A stretch of 64,000 nt of DNA from Uranotaenia lowii (taxonomy: Eukaryota > Arthropoda > Insecta > Diptera > Culicidae), in NCBI RefSeq assembly GCF_029784155.1, contig NC_073692.1:333331920-333395919 (forward strand). Direction: 5' to 3'. Below the pieces are notes generated by a model. It saw nothing but the letters and a program-made list of their open reading frames with translations, made no database searches and was not told the DNA's origin. Shown one piece after another: positions 26,152 to 38,712 of the stretch. Position 1 is the stretch's first letter; each line of letters begins with the position of its first letter. Both the position numbers and the translations under genes were made by a program.

Positions 26152-26877
26152 GGGGGAGGGGGGTTGGTAAGGGTCTAACATTTTAAAAAAATCGATTTTT
26201 TTTATTTTTTTATTTTCTTATTGTAAAACATTTCAAGAATTTTGTGTCAAATTTTCAAGTCAATTGAAGCAAAACTGTAGAAATTATAGGCCTTTATCTC
26301 CTCCTATCTAATACTGCAAGAAAGCAAGAGCAGAAACTTCAAACGCGTTTTTCTCGAAAGCACATTTTTAAAGTCCGTGGACATCGTCATTTGAAAACTA
26401 CTTATCCGATTCTTTTCAAATTTGGAACATATTTTCTACATATAAAATACTAGACCCCAACGCTTTTCTTTTATGTTTTTTTTTTTACTTTGGGGAGATT
26501 TTACAGGTGAAAAATGGCGGATTTTTTCGTGAAAAATCGTAGCTTTTACTTCAAACAGCCACAAAAACTTCATAAAATTTTTTTTAAGTTAAATAAAAAC
26601 GTTGGGGTCCAGAAAAACATCTATTAAAAATATTTTGCTTACATTTTTTGACTTCAGATGATTCTGTGCTGAGATACAGGGTCCACCGCAAATCCTGTTT
26701 TCTAAAAGGCATCCTCGAACATGCTCCGCCACCGGCTCATTTTTCAATATTTTTCTACGAAAAAATTACTAAATGTTCTTTTAACATTGCTTTGTATAAT
26801 GCGAAAAATTTGAATACATTTGTTTGAACGATAGCTCTAGAAAAAAATCGTGAAAATGGTGTTTTTTTATACCCGTT
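26152..26877. mobile_element. TTAA-type MITE, partial copy
   Basis: About 725 bp here is the reverse complement of 45126-45868, with high similarity over most of the length. The left edge has TTAA (26148-26151), a G-rich run, then AAGGGTCTAAC, matching the outer end of the other copy. Similarity stops at ACCCGTT (26877), where the other copy continues into its GTCTAAC/G-run terminus, so the right end here is lost or diverged. It is non-coding. The family call follows from the complete copy. Confidence 0.75.
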
Positions 26878-29185
26878 TGTTTTTTTATCGCTGGTGGAAT
26901 ATCGAGATATCACTGTGCTGGCTTTCAAATACTTTCAAATTAGTAAAATAGTTAAACCAGATCCGGAACGTCACTTGTTGGACAATAAAGAATCTGGCGC
27001 TGATTTCAAACTTTTATACCATCTTCGTATAATGAAGATAACTTTAAAACTCTTTTAAAATTATCAGTTTTCCAAATTTTAAATAAAATGAAAAAGTGAA
27101 AGATTCGCCATTCTTCTTCTTAAAGAAACAAAATATATATTAAATTTTTTAACAATTTGTTGTTTTCGAGCTCGTTCGCTCGATGGATCACCATTTTCAA
27201 AACCCTCAGTAAATAAATCTGTTAAAAAGTTACATAGATTTGATAATATTTAAATGCTTCAAAAAATACTAATGAATGTGAGCATTGTTTTAACAAATCC
27301 ATAATCAACGAAATCTTCCTAATTTTAACAAATCATTATACAATCATATGAATCGTTTGGCAGGGAACTCCACGCTTCATTCCTCCCTTGTTGCGGTTTT
27401 TTTTGCGTATTTCATCACATGGTTGATCTGGCCGTAATTGTATCTGCTATGCATGTTCTATGTATCAAATACTATGTTGAAAAGAAAAACAAAAAATGCA
27501 AACTTTTCATTTTCCAGGATGCATACACCATTAGGTCATCTTGGTGTTAGAAGAAGAAGAAGAAGTTAAGAAAAAGAGGAGTGAATTTTTAAGTTAAGAT
27601 GCTTTGTTAAGAATGCTGAACTTACTTATTTAAATACACTTATTAAATAAAACCCATTCTGAAAAGTTGTAAGAATTTTGAGTGTAGAAATTTGTTTTTC
27701 AAAATAACGGTTTTGTGGAATTGCATCTTAAAATTTACAATTCTATTAAATTCAAATGTTTTAAAAATCAAGGACTATATTTCTGAGGCGAGCTAATTTT
27801 CTAACACGTTTGTTAACACTTATTTTTAAATAATTTTTGGGATTGATTAATTTCCTTGTGCTATGGTTGATTCATTTTTTTAAACTGAAAATTTCAATTG
27901 AAAAAAATCTTCTGGGTAGATGAATGATTGTTTACAACAAGACTTGGAATTCCTTATGTTTAATTTTTTTCAGTTTTTTTTAATCATTCACGAAATCGCT
28001 CATTTTCCACCATTTCCTTGTCAGTATAATTGAACTTGAAGTTTCAACAAGTACATATTCATAAGTAGTAAGAAATATGTTCGTTTTTCGGTTAAAATGT
28101 CTTTCAACAAAAAGTGTACATTTCGTAAAATTTCACAAAATGAAGAGTACACGCATTTATCGATTGAAAAAGAGTACATATGCTTTAAAAAAAACTACAT
28201 ATCCCTAGGTCAAAATGCATCATAAGGCAAATCAAAGATTCAGCTTTTTAATCTCGTTTTTATATGCTGGAATATGATTGATTTGCATCACGCGTTTGTA
28301 ATTTGCAATAATGTTTATGATTTATGATTTCAGCTATTTGATAACGATTTTTGGAGTATTTTTTTATCCCTAATTATATAAATCACTCTTATGATTTTCC
28401 TATTAAAACATTTGAAACAGAAAAAAAAAATGTAAAATTCAATTCGAACAATACCAAAATTTACTGCAACTGGTGCTTTATGCGCTATGACATCACAAAT
28501 ATATATTAATCTTTAAATTTTCTAACGTTTTCATTTTCCATTAAAAACAAAGTTTGTTACAACGTACTTCTTTTTCCTAGTAGGGTGAAAATCGCATGTT
28601 TTTGTAAATTAAAAAATAACTGGTGAATCCAATATTTTTTCTAAATACGTCAATTTGATGACCCATCAACCTCAAAACGCGGTATGATTAAGGAGTGCAT
28701 TCGAAAAAATTAAACTTTGTCTTTTAAATTACTATTAAATGTATGGATGGAATTTGATGAAGTTTTCAACTAAGTTACCTGATAATGTAGTGTTTGCATA
28801 TGCAAATTTTTGTGATGATCTGTCAAGTTGTTTTTGAAATAGCGTCCGATGAAGGAATTTTACGACTTTAATTTTTTGGCTACACGTGCCCCATCTACTG
28901 TGCCAGTAAAGTCCAGGTGAAGGTTTCGGTGTTTTAAAAAAAGAACAACCTGCTTGTTACAAACCTAAAGTAGAACTAACTTTATTTTATTTGGTTTTTG
29001 ATTCAATAGAGAATATTCATTTTTGCACACGTTGGTGTTTGACACCTGAGCATCTCGCGGTGTCCGGCGTGTCCCAGCTGAATCAGCAATTTGGGTGTGC
29101 TTCCTTGTAACTTGCATACTATGAACCACCTTTTTATCAAATCAACGTTTGCTGTTTCCTAAAGCTTGACCTTCAAAATAGCCGC
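26878..29185. other. AT-rich non-coding DNA
   Basis: No gene. A trinucleotide AGA run lies near 27549-27566. A GC-richer patch at 28890-29130 has no frame or repeat that I recognise. Otherwise AT-rich without visible structure. Confidence 0.35.
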
Positions 29186-29420
29186 CGACCGTGGCGTAGA
29201 GGATAGCATTCAAGTCTTCTAAGTCATAGGTCATGAGATCGAATCTCGCTCACGGCATGTACTCTTTCTGTGGGCTGATGGTTTTAGCATTTGGAAGATA
29301 CTAGTCATCATGTCCTTGAAAGATGTACGCCTTAGTGTTAAGTTTAAATTAGATCTCTTCAAAGAAACGTGAAGTTTCACTGAGATCCTATATGTGTGTG
29401 ATCGTTTAAAAAAAAAATAA
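29186..29420 (+). mobile_element. tRNA-derived SINE with A tail
   Basis: A tRNA-like head starts near 29186. It has an A-box-like TGGCGTAGAGGATAGC and a B-box-like GAGATCGAATCTCGC, and the outer CCGTG and CACGG can pair as part of an acceptor stem. A body of about 140 bp follows, ending GAGATCCTATATGTGTGTG and a poly-A run (29409-29418). The last 45 bp before the tail also occur at 47727-47771 in diverged form, which suggests a 3' end shared within a SINE family or with a partner LINE. Confidence 0.65.
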
Positions 29421-29542
29421 CTAAAAATTTAGAATTTGGTCAAAGTTATGACAAATTTAGCCGATTGTCCTCCTTCGGCACAAAAAAAATTTAACTTTTT
29501 ATCACTCCAGCACCGTTTTTGCGCAATGGCACGATTCCAGAT

Positions 29543-29757
29543 CAAGGTTGCCGAAAAAAAATCCAATTCAAAGATAATTATTTAAAATTTATATTGGTAT
29601 AAATAATTTAATTTTGCAAAAAACGTCCTTAATTTAAAAATTCTGTGAAATCTGTGAATATTTCCAAAATTCTGTGTTCTGTGACACAGATTCTGTGATG
29701 AAAATTGGCTCAAAACTCTGTGATATTATAGATTTTTCTGTGATTTCGGCAACCTTG
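29543..29757. mobile_element. 215-bp MITE with 8-bp target duplication
   Basis: The left terminus CAAGGTTGCCGAAA and the right terminus (its reverse complement, TTTCGGCAACCTTG with one base difference near the inner edge) bound the element. A perfect 8-bp direct repeat, TTCCAGAT, flanks it (29535-29542 and 29758-29765). The interior repeats a TCTGTGA motif many times. A diverged relative sharing CTGTGAAATCTGTGA and the right end lies inside the 2.6-kb element at about 20920-20990. The target length suggests hAT-type mobilisation. Confidence 0.8.
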
Positions 29758-29765
29758 TTCCAGAT

Positions 29766-30176
29766 CCAATTTAAACAGAGTATAAACTTTGTGGGACCTA
29801 TGGAAGAGCTTTGCAAAGAAACCGGTTGCATTTGGTGGCAGTCTTCTTTGTATTTTTAGCCAATCATCCTGTAAATCGTTATTAATGAATCACAAATTTG
29901 CAGTTTCCGCAGATTGTTAGCCTTCTCAAGTACTAGACATTAAATTTTTCCAATTTTCTCTCCTTGTTAATTTCCGGAAAATACAGGCAAGACTTGTCAA
30001 CGAAAAGTTCCTAGTTGTAAACCTGCCAGGTGACCGCTAAAGAGTGCGTTTTGCTGTCCATTACAATTTTTTTCAAAAAATCTCTCCACAAGCAGTTCAA
30101 ATATTTTGCGCATGATTTTCTTCACTTTACCGATGGGCAGCTTTTCAACCTTGTTGAAATGAATTCAAGCCAATTT
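29766..30176. other. Non-coding spacer
   Basis: Between the MITE and the LINE fragment I see only short chance frames and nothing recognisable. Confidence 0.35.
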
Positions 30177-31095
30177 ATATTTATTTATTTATTTCTGAAG
30201 TCTTTGACTATTGTCATACAGACTGATTGCTTAAGATTAGCTTATAATTAAATTACATAGCAATTAAGTTAGGTGACGTCACGGATTGCACATTTAAACT
30301 TAGATTTAGTAACATGATAGTCAAACAAGTGAGAAACAGCATTGAAAACTTCACAACATCGAAAGAGGGGGTGATTCTGTCCGAACACTGTCCTGCTTCT
30401 TGGCAGCCAAAACATGGTTTGATTACGCAGTCGGCGTGCTGGAACGTATATGTTCAATCTCTGGAGCAATTGCGGGCAGTCAACGACATTAGTCAAGATG
30501 TCGTACACGAAGGTGCGCTGTAGAAAAGTTCTTCTTTGGCTCAAAAACGTCATTGATAGCAAGGCACACCTCTCAGAATAGGGTGGTAACCGTACGGGAT
30601 CTTGCCATGGCAATCGACGCAGTGCGTAGCGGAGGAATTTTTTCTGAATCCTTTCGAGCCTTTCGCTGTGGACAGAGTGGTAGGGTGTCCAGACTGGTAC
30701 CGCGTATTCCAGAACACTGCGTACCAATGAGCAAAAAACTGTTTTCAGAGCATACGGGTCCTCAAAGCTGAGTGTATTCCGCCGTAGGAAGCCGATCAAA
30801 GCAAAGGCTTTGGCGGCAGTAGTCGCGGTGTGTTGAACAAATGAGAGCTTTTGGTCAAACGTTATTCCGAGGTCTTTAATAAAGGTTACTCTTTCGAGAG
30901 AGGTGGCACTCAAACCGTTTTCGTAGACAACAGAGGCTCTGGTCCTAAAAAAGCTTATGCACTTACATTTTTTGGCGTTAACTTCCATACCGTGTAATCC
31001 ACACCATACTAATAATCGATCGACGTCCTCCTGAAGCGCAACACAATCCAATATCGAATCAATGGTCCGGTAGATTTTAAGATCAGCTAAACGAT
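30177..31095 (-). pseudogene. 5'-truncated LINE: reverse-transcriptase C-terminal part
   Basis: A 260-codon minus-strand frame (31051 to 30269) encodes the thumb and C-terminal region of a non-LTR retrotransposon reverse transcriptase. It includes a stretch like VNAKKCKCISFFR after the catalytic loop, then VLEYAVPVWTPY and IQKKFLRYALRRLPW, which are typical of Jockey/CR1-related elements. Translation continues upstream to about 31095 with LADLKIYR in place of the usual [FY]ADDLKIY, so the catalytic Asp pair is damaged at the truncation edge. Past the stop codon lies about 90 bp of 3' UTR and an ATAA-type tail (30196-30177). The endonuclease and fingers/palm domains are absent. The clade is uncertain. 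Confidence 0.85.
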
Positions 31096-33720
31096 CCAGT
31101 CAGAAAAATCGAAATTTTATCACTTCCTAATTAATATTTTCGGATTGAGCTTGAAAAATCCTTTCACTTCATGGAATCAACACTTTTCAATTTTAATCAA
31201 ATTTTAGATCACTATTGGGTCCTCTAGAACTTCTAAAATGATTTAACTTGTAATGTTTGGTCGAATAGTTTGGGTCTCTCACTGAGACTTTTCCGGATTT
31301 TTCTCGATCCTGCCCACAAAATTTTGTCAATAAACTTCATATTGTGACCGATCAGCAAGTCACGAGTGAGAAGCGCTCATCATTATCTGTAAAACAGAAT
31401 TGGAAACCACATTGACTCATAAAAAACCGTAGCAAGTGACCCAACATGTTTTCTACAACTCTATCAATTTGTAAATTTATAGTTTATTAAATCAATTAGT
31501 TGTATTGCCAGTAAGTTTACAAAAGAACCTTGTTTTGAAGTGTTATCAGAATAACCAAGTTATTATTGTATTCTTTAGTACATTTTCGGAAACGGATAAC
31601 CAGGAAAATATTACAGTATCAATTGTCAAAGAATATTTTCAAGTAAGATACACGTGTGCTGTGCGTTAAGTACAATAAAACTACGGTACAACAGAGTTCT
31701 CACTGTAGTTAAAAAATATTCAAGCCAAACACAAACAACACCCTGTCATTTAACGACCCCTGTCAACTGTCAACAAACAAACCAATCGCAACCAACCAAC
31801 TTCCTTTCTTGATAGAAGCAATAATTATCTGATGAAACCCCGAAGGTGCATGAGTAAGTTGCTAAGTGGTATTAGGATATATTGACAGTTCTACACGAAC
31901 ACCACCTTAACAGGAGGCCTCAGCCCTAACCTCAAATCATGGGAGAACAGAATCGATTTTTGAGAAGGGCGCACGCTAAACGCGATTTTTCGGTACTAAT
32001 ATCGACAAATTCGCCCTGTGCAAAAGCGAAACACAGGTGTTTGTGTTCTGATTTTTTTGGGTGTTCAGGGCTGCCAAGTGCATTGATATTTGGAAAACGA
32101 TGATTATGTAATTAAAAGCATTGTTATTGCAAAACCTTTTCATGAGTACTGAGAATTTGAATCTTTCCCGTAGATTTATATTCGAATGTGAAATTAAACG
32201 CATCATTTATCTGAACGAAAGAACAACTTTACTGTGTCGCACACTCAAACGAAGAAGCCAATTAGGTGGATATGTTTAAAATAGTCAGAGCATGCAGGCG
32301 ATTGTTTTCAAATTGAACATAGACGGGGCTTTCACTTGTTTGTAACAGTGAATGATTTTGTATTCGTTTAGATGTTAGAAACAACTCTATTTTAATCTAC
32401 CGAACAGTACATGAAAATATATTTGAGATGGTGAATTAAAACACCTTGAAAAATCATTAGCAAAAGATAGCTTATCTTCATCCATTTAGGGACGTCCCGT
32501 AAGGAATTCAAACGAATAGCTGTTGATAGTTAAAAAATTTAATCAATTCAGAAATATTATAATTAGTTTAAAACAAGCAAATACTAATTTTAATAACGCA
32601 CCTAGCATCACTGGTGAGGCCGCCAGCAAATCAAAATTTGAGGTTTTGGCTGAGGCCAATTTTTCGTCAATACTATCGTCCATATATACCCTTATACCAA
32701 GTGGAAAGCCAAGTGATTGAACAGTGGTCAGGTAAAGATATTTTACCAGGATAAAAGAAGGGGAAACTTAAAGGCTTGTTATGTTTCAGTTTTTCCCTCC
32801 TGATCGGGTAACCATCATGTTTCACATGATATTGTAAAATCTCCTAATTACAGCTAACTAGCGTAGAACAAACCACCTAAAAAATCAGATAGTTGCAAGG
32901 CAACTGTATCATCATTCTGTCCGCCGTGTCACCGTGCAACAGACACCGTACCGTGACTGGTAAATGAACTACCCAAGGTCTTCTCACATATGCTATAATC
33001 TTCCACATTTCTTCGCAACAGCCAAATCGTGACACCGCCTTGAATTCGAAGCACCCTGCCATTGTAGCCTGCTCGAATAATTTTCAGAACAGGTAAAAGC
33101 ACATTTAATTAATGTGGGATCGATATTTAGTCCATTAATATATCCCCAGAAACCATACGAAGGCAAACCGAAAGATTATCCGTTGTTGGAACCCTAGTGC
33201 AAATTAAGACAAAGAAGGGCTCTCCCAGAGGTATTTTCATTCCTTTCACGACCTAAAGTGTAGGTACTCAAGCTAAATCACTTATCTTTCAGGGCCCGTT
33301 TAATTGATGCTCTCAAGGCCGGGGATCCAATGCAACACTAATAACGTCATTCCTCGTATGCGCGTGAAGTTTGCCGAAACAGTGTGGATGAATTGAGTGC
33401 CTCCGAAACGGCAAGGTGGCAAGTTGGGAGAGAGCTACTAAGTGGGAATTGCACCAATAACACTGCAGTGTAATTCGGTCAAGGTCAGCTGGATGCACTT
33501 AGATGCACCGGGTTTGTTTACTTCCGAATAAGAGGCAACATATTGAGAATTAGGGTGGCTAAGAAGTAAGTTTTATGTCGGTGAAACTCAAGCGGAGAAG
33601 GAGAACGATTCGTGTGCATGGGAATGCACGTGAATGCATGCATGCAGTCCACAGGATAAACCGGGGCCCCGTGATCGCAGCGGAAGGAGTTGTACCAGCA
33701 AATTAGCAAGTAAGCCAATC
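31096..33720. other. Mostly unique non-coding DNA
   Basis: I see no transposon ends. GC-richer patches at 31680-32000 and 32880-33720 contain only short frames open on both strands. A 65-codon frame at 32523-32720 lacks an ATG at its start and ends in a composition reminiscent of a retrotransposon gag tail, but is too short to call. This could be intronic regulatory sequence of the proposed host gene. Confidence 0.3.
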
Positions 33721-36045
33721 TAATTGTAAATGAGTAGATTATAAGAGAATGGTATCTGTCATATATGAAGTCAATCGACTAATACTAATTGTTATTTCAG
33801 GTGAAGCATCTGCAAATGTTCGATGAATAAATATTATAATAATCTCATTTTAAGCGAATAGTCGCATGATTAAGTTATCTCGCTTAGAGTCGGTCATTAA
33901 AGCAAATCACGACAAAAGAGCTAGTCGTGCAATAACTATACAGTGTCGCTCAGATTAGCTGGTCGAATCAGAAAAGGGACTAGTTTGTAAGTCAATTTAT
34001 TTTTTTCTTTTTCGACTGTTAAATTCATTAATTACAGAAAAATTCTAGTTGAGCTCAGTCAAGGACGAACTGCAAAAACCCCAAAACTTCAGTATTGAAC
34101 GCTATCTAAAAAACCACTTGACAGATTGTCACCAAATTTTGTTCATGTACACATTATATTTCTAGGTAGCTTCACTGATTTCATCAATTTCCATTCATGC
34201 ACTCAAAAGTTTTAAAGTATTGCGAATACACTCCTTATCTGTGGACATTATATTTAAGAAGCCCTTGATGTTGAAAAGTTTTGCATGATGCCCCCGTTGA
34301 CGGTATATATAAACATTAAAGCATATTTTCCAAATTGTTTTAGTTCTTTCACAACCCCGCCTTTATACTTAGACTCCTTTCTATCTTAGGGTATATTTTT
34401 TATCAAAAAAACAATCCAAAATTGTGGTTTCTCTTAGACTTAACTGCCAAAGATTTTTTATAGATCCAAAAACATATTGACCATAGATTTCTGAGGCTAC
34501 CAAATTGATCATTCTTAGAAAAATGGGCCATTTACAGTTTTCTTTTGTTTTCAAACATTTCTTAGCTGAAACTTTTAACAACTGCTTGACGAACAGTTTT
34601 GAGTGGCAAGGATTTATAAATTAACATATTTTTCCATCATTTAACGATAAAAAAAATTGTAGAATTAACTATTCGAATTGGTTTTATGACTAATTTAGTA
34701 AAAACCGCCTAAAGGCGTTAAGTTTAGAGGACTCAGTTTTGTATGTTTATGTTAACATTGCTCCTTTGGATTGATGAATCTGCATGGTATTTTATTTTTT
34801 AATTTTAAATTATTTACCTGAATAAAGAATACAATTGCAAAAGTAATGACAACATGGTATTTCAAAGTATTCCGAAACAACTGCAGCAGTTCCTGTGGAG
34901 TTCAGCTTAAAAAACTAACAAAAAATTATGTCTTCAAAGCAGAATCGATGAAATCCTAGAAAACTTTTTCCACATAGTACTCATACTCGAACCACTCATG
35001 GATGAACAAAATTAAAAAACTCCACCGAATGAGCCTGTTTGGACGGAAGGCAGGCTCGTATGAAACCGGATGAAAAACAGAATCAGTGTAATTGAAAATC
35101 GATCTGCATCTCGAGAGCTTTTAATTTTGATGGTTTTTGCAGCACTTTTCAAAGCATATCCCTCCTCTGGCGATCGGCAGCAATAATTGCACTAAATGAT
35201 GTGGTTGCAACTTGCGCATTTACCGATGTCGGATTATGAGTAGGGAGTAATGAAGTTTGCATGCAATATTTTTTTTAAATAACTGTAATTTTGAATAGAA
35301 GAATTATAAATTATTATAATTTTTGAGTTTGTGTCATTTCTGAATGGAAAAACTTAAGAAAAACTTCTCTCGTGTCGTGTTTCATTTTTTTTGTCTCCTA
35401 TCCCGTCGTGTGTTTCGCAAAGTTCAACGGAACGAAAGCCGAAGCCAGCCAGCATGAAACCATCAATATGGGGCAAACGCGATTTTTATGCTTCGTGTCA
35501 ATGTGCCATTTATTTAAAATCGAGCCTTTTTCAGCGGTCGTTCACATTCTGGATTGGCCCGCAACTCTTTCGCCGCGATTTTTACATCCTCGTTTTTTTT
35601 GTGCCATTATTATAGTGCCTAGCTCCTTTTTCCGTTACCCGTTGCCATGTTGTGGCGTAACTTTATTTCTCATTTGTGGTTTTCTCCGTCGTTGTGTACA
35701 AATTCCACCCCTTTCTCGATTACAGGGGTGCTGCGGTCCGAAATAAGTAAACATTCACATTCTAGTTAGGCCTTGTACCGAGAGCTAACGAGAACTTTTC
35801 GTAAATGTCAGGATAATAAAACCGATGATTGTGGGGAAGTGTTAGACGATACCTTTTTGGCCAAGGATCGAAATAAGTTGAGTGCTCCTTTCGCCGGGTT
35901 TGATAACCTATATTTTTTGAAGGAGTATTTTGGTTATTATATCCTTACTCGAATGTGATACTGACAAAATTTTTGCGCAACATTCTTTTACTAATATGTT
36001 TTAGTTTCGAAACATAACGGAACCACTTTTCCTGTGCTTGTATCT
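33721..36045. other. Non-coding DNA; GC-richer patch at 35360-35760
   Basis: Mostly AT-rich and featureless. On the minus strand at 34822-34812 a pyrimidine tract and CAG abut GTAAAT, a weak version of the fused splice sites seen elsewhere. At 35372-35746 two overlapping plus-strand frames (124 and 74 codons) resemble no known protein and probably reflect base composition. Confidence 0.3.
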
Positions 36046-36315
36046 TAACTTCCTTTATGGATAAAAAAACGGACAATCAGCCGGTTAGGGTCATATAAAC
36101 TCGGATTGATATTTTGGCTGTATCTTCAAAAATATTTAGCTTATTTGTATATTTTATACCATTTAGGAATCACCTGCATATTCTATACACTATCTATTTC
36201 AGAATAAAAAAAATATTATAGTTTTTTGATATCTAAAAATAAAGCCGAAAGACAAAATGGTCAAAAATGAAAGCGTTTTTGAACAAAGATCGTGACCATC
36301 CCGGTTGAAATAATG
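36046..36315 (+). repeat. Interspersed repeat, copy A
   Basis: This stretch matches 53331-53556 in reverse orientation. Shared blocks include GGTTAGGGTCAT or GTTTAGGGTCAT, ATTTTGGCTGTATCTTCAAA and GAACAAAGATCGTGACC. The outer ends (CCGGTTAGGGTCAT and, on the other strand, CCGGGATGGTCACG) are weakly alike, so it may be an old MITE with diverged inverted termini. It is non-coding. Confidence 0.65.
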
Positions 36316-38710
36316 ATATTGCTATATTCAGCTAAACTATGGCTGATTTCTAAAGGTTTATATGAAATAAAAAAGAATTTGGTTTCGGATGTCGTATGTC
36401 ACGGATGAGCAAAAAATGAAAAATTACTGATTTTCTTCCTGAAAACCATTGAATTTTTTGTACTGAAAGTTTATATCCATAAAATTTTACGGGAAAATGA
36501 TTCAATCTTCAAATACATAAAAATCAATGGAAACTAAATAATTTTTTTTTTAACTATTTATATCACATTAAGAACCGTTAAAAAACATACAACGAGAGAT
36601 TTCAGTAATTCGTTGAGCCGTATTAAAACATAAAATGGATTAAATGAGCAGATTTTAGATTCATGTTATATTATTAAAAAATGAATTTCAAAATTTCACA
36701 GTAGTTGTGCTCAGGGTTGCAAAAAGCGTGAAAGATAAGTCGATAAACCTCAGATTTGGTTCTCAGTATGTTTAAATTCTATGATTAAAAACAAGAATTA
36801 ATTTATCATTATCGGTTGGAATTGAATGAAATTGAACAGAACGACAATTTTTTCATCATAATTTCTTGACCCATGAACGATTTTGCAAATTTCTTCCAAA
36901 CCTTGTTAATTGGGTGCAGGAAGGTGTTTGTGATTGATTGAGATTAAAAAAATTGTTTTAATTTGCAAATTTGAAGAAGATAGAGCGATTTTCCGAAAGC
37001 TATATTTTTTCAAAAAAAAAACTAATTAAATTAGATTTTCGCAATTTTCCGCATACTTTGTTCGATATCTACCACCAACATTAAAATGTCATTATAAAAA
37101 TATCATATGTTAGTTTCTATAAATATCTAGAATATTTTGTGTGAGTTAGAGAAAAAAAATTCTGAATACATCACTCAAAAATATTCACACATTTCCAAGA
37201 TATTTGTATTATGGTTAGTGTTGTTTCAAAAAAAAAACTATGCATCAAAGGGTGGCAATAGGCTCCTTTATCATCCCCATGGTTGTCAGCATTATCATAA
37301 AACATTGGTGAGCTCTTTCCATTTTATTTGTTTATTTGTGAACATTATATTTCTTTATTCATCAATCCTATCTGCATAGTAGGATTTCCCATCAAAACGA
37401 ATAATCCTTCCCTTTCCTGCCTGAAACAGGATCTTTACATGTAGGGTCGCATGAGTTCTCTGTACCAGAAAAGTTCATTTAGCTGTTCAGACTATCCTTT
37501 TATGATTACATTGACTTTGAAATTGTGTTGTTTGAAAAAAAAAAAAAACTATGCATCAAAGGGTTAACGAAAAAAAAAATGGAAAAAAATTGTCGCTTTT
37601 TATGTTACACATATCTGTTGTGAATTTATTACTCTACGGGGTAAAACCAGGAGTCGAATTTCATAAACTTTAAATTAAATAAGAAATATAAAACATTTCA
37701 ATTGGCAATGGAAATCATATGCTTCTGAATTGTCTGAATTTCTTATTTCAGAGTTTAAAAGAGCCACATCAAGGATGTATTGGTATTGCTTTTAATAAAA
37801 AAAAAAAAATACTTTTCGGCGAACAAGTTACTAAATACAAAATTATCGGGACGATTCGAGCTTCTTTTGGATTTTCTTACCTCTTCAGCGGACCTTAAAT
37901 TGAGTTTATTTTTCTATAATATTGTATTTAGCTATACTATTTTAAACTTACTCAACTTTGTGATCGTCTACATTACTGTTTGATGTTTTTGTTAACTTTT
38001 GATGTTATGTTTACATTTGTCTGTCAGTTTTTTTAGGTGAAATGGAGTTGTAGGCTGACTTAAAATTTATAGAGTCCTTCTGTTTATTGACAACGTCGTT
38101 GTCGCGCCAAATTTTAATGTGGAACATTTCTGCACAAATTTCTGTGTTTTATTTTTAGACTTTTCCAAGAATATTCATGTTTTTAAAGTTAAAGATATGA
38201 CCATTTTCTATGCTAAATATGTTAGGCTAGTTCAGATCCTCCAACCTTTATGTTCTTAACATTGTTTTTATGTTGTTCTAATCTTTTGTGCAAAAACTGA
38301 CTTGTTTCGTCAATTTAAGATTTTTTACATTCTCCTCATTTTATGTTTAAAAAAAATGCTGATTTTTCTTTTAAAAATGTTATCTTTAATTTTTGTTGAA
38401 ATTGTGTTTTTAACTTTGTCTAAGGGCTTATGGGCAACGCCCAAGTAACACAGATAAAGTCACTATCATTTGGATGTTTTATTATGGCATTTTTTGTGCA
38501 GCTCGTTCTATGACGGTTTAACTATGGTCATGCAAAATGCTTATGTTTTTGAATCGACCATATGTTTTAAGATAGTTTTGAATAATAAATAAAGCTAATA
38601 AAGATTTAATTAAACATACTGTTTAGTTGTTTTAAAGGAGTTTATGAATGTGCTGTTTAAACTATATTTAAACACAAACTTAAAAGTTTTCTATAAGCTT
38701 TATTTTGCAT
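36316..38710. other. AT-rich non-coding DNA with a long direct repeat
   Basis: No gene. A direct repeat of about 36-40 bp (GTGTTGTTT, one variable base, an A run, then CTATGCATCAAAGGGT) occurs at 37218-37253 and 37525-37564. It flanks about 270 bp of slightly GC-richer DNA. This could be a local duplication or the target duplication of an insertion without recognisable ends. The rest shows nothing supported. Confidence 0.45.
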
Positions 38711-38712
38711 TA

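Noticed and set aside
34812..34822. Third recursive splice site
   Set aside because: The pyrimidine tract and CAG are good, but the abutting donor is GTAAAT, well below the quality of the two reported sites.
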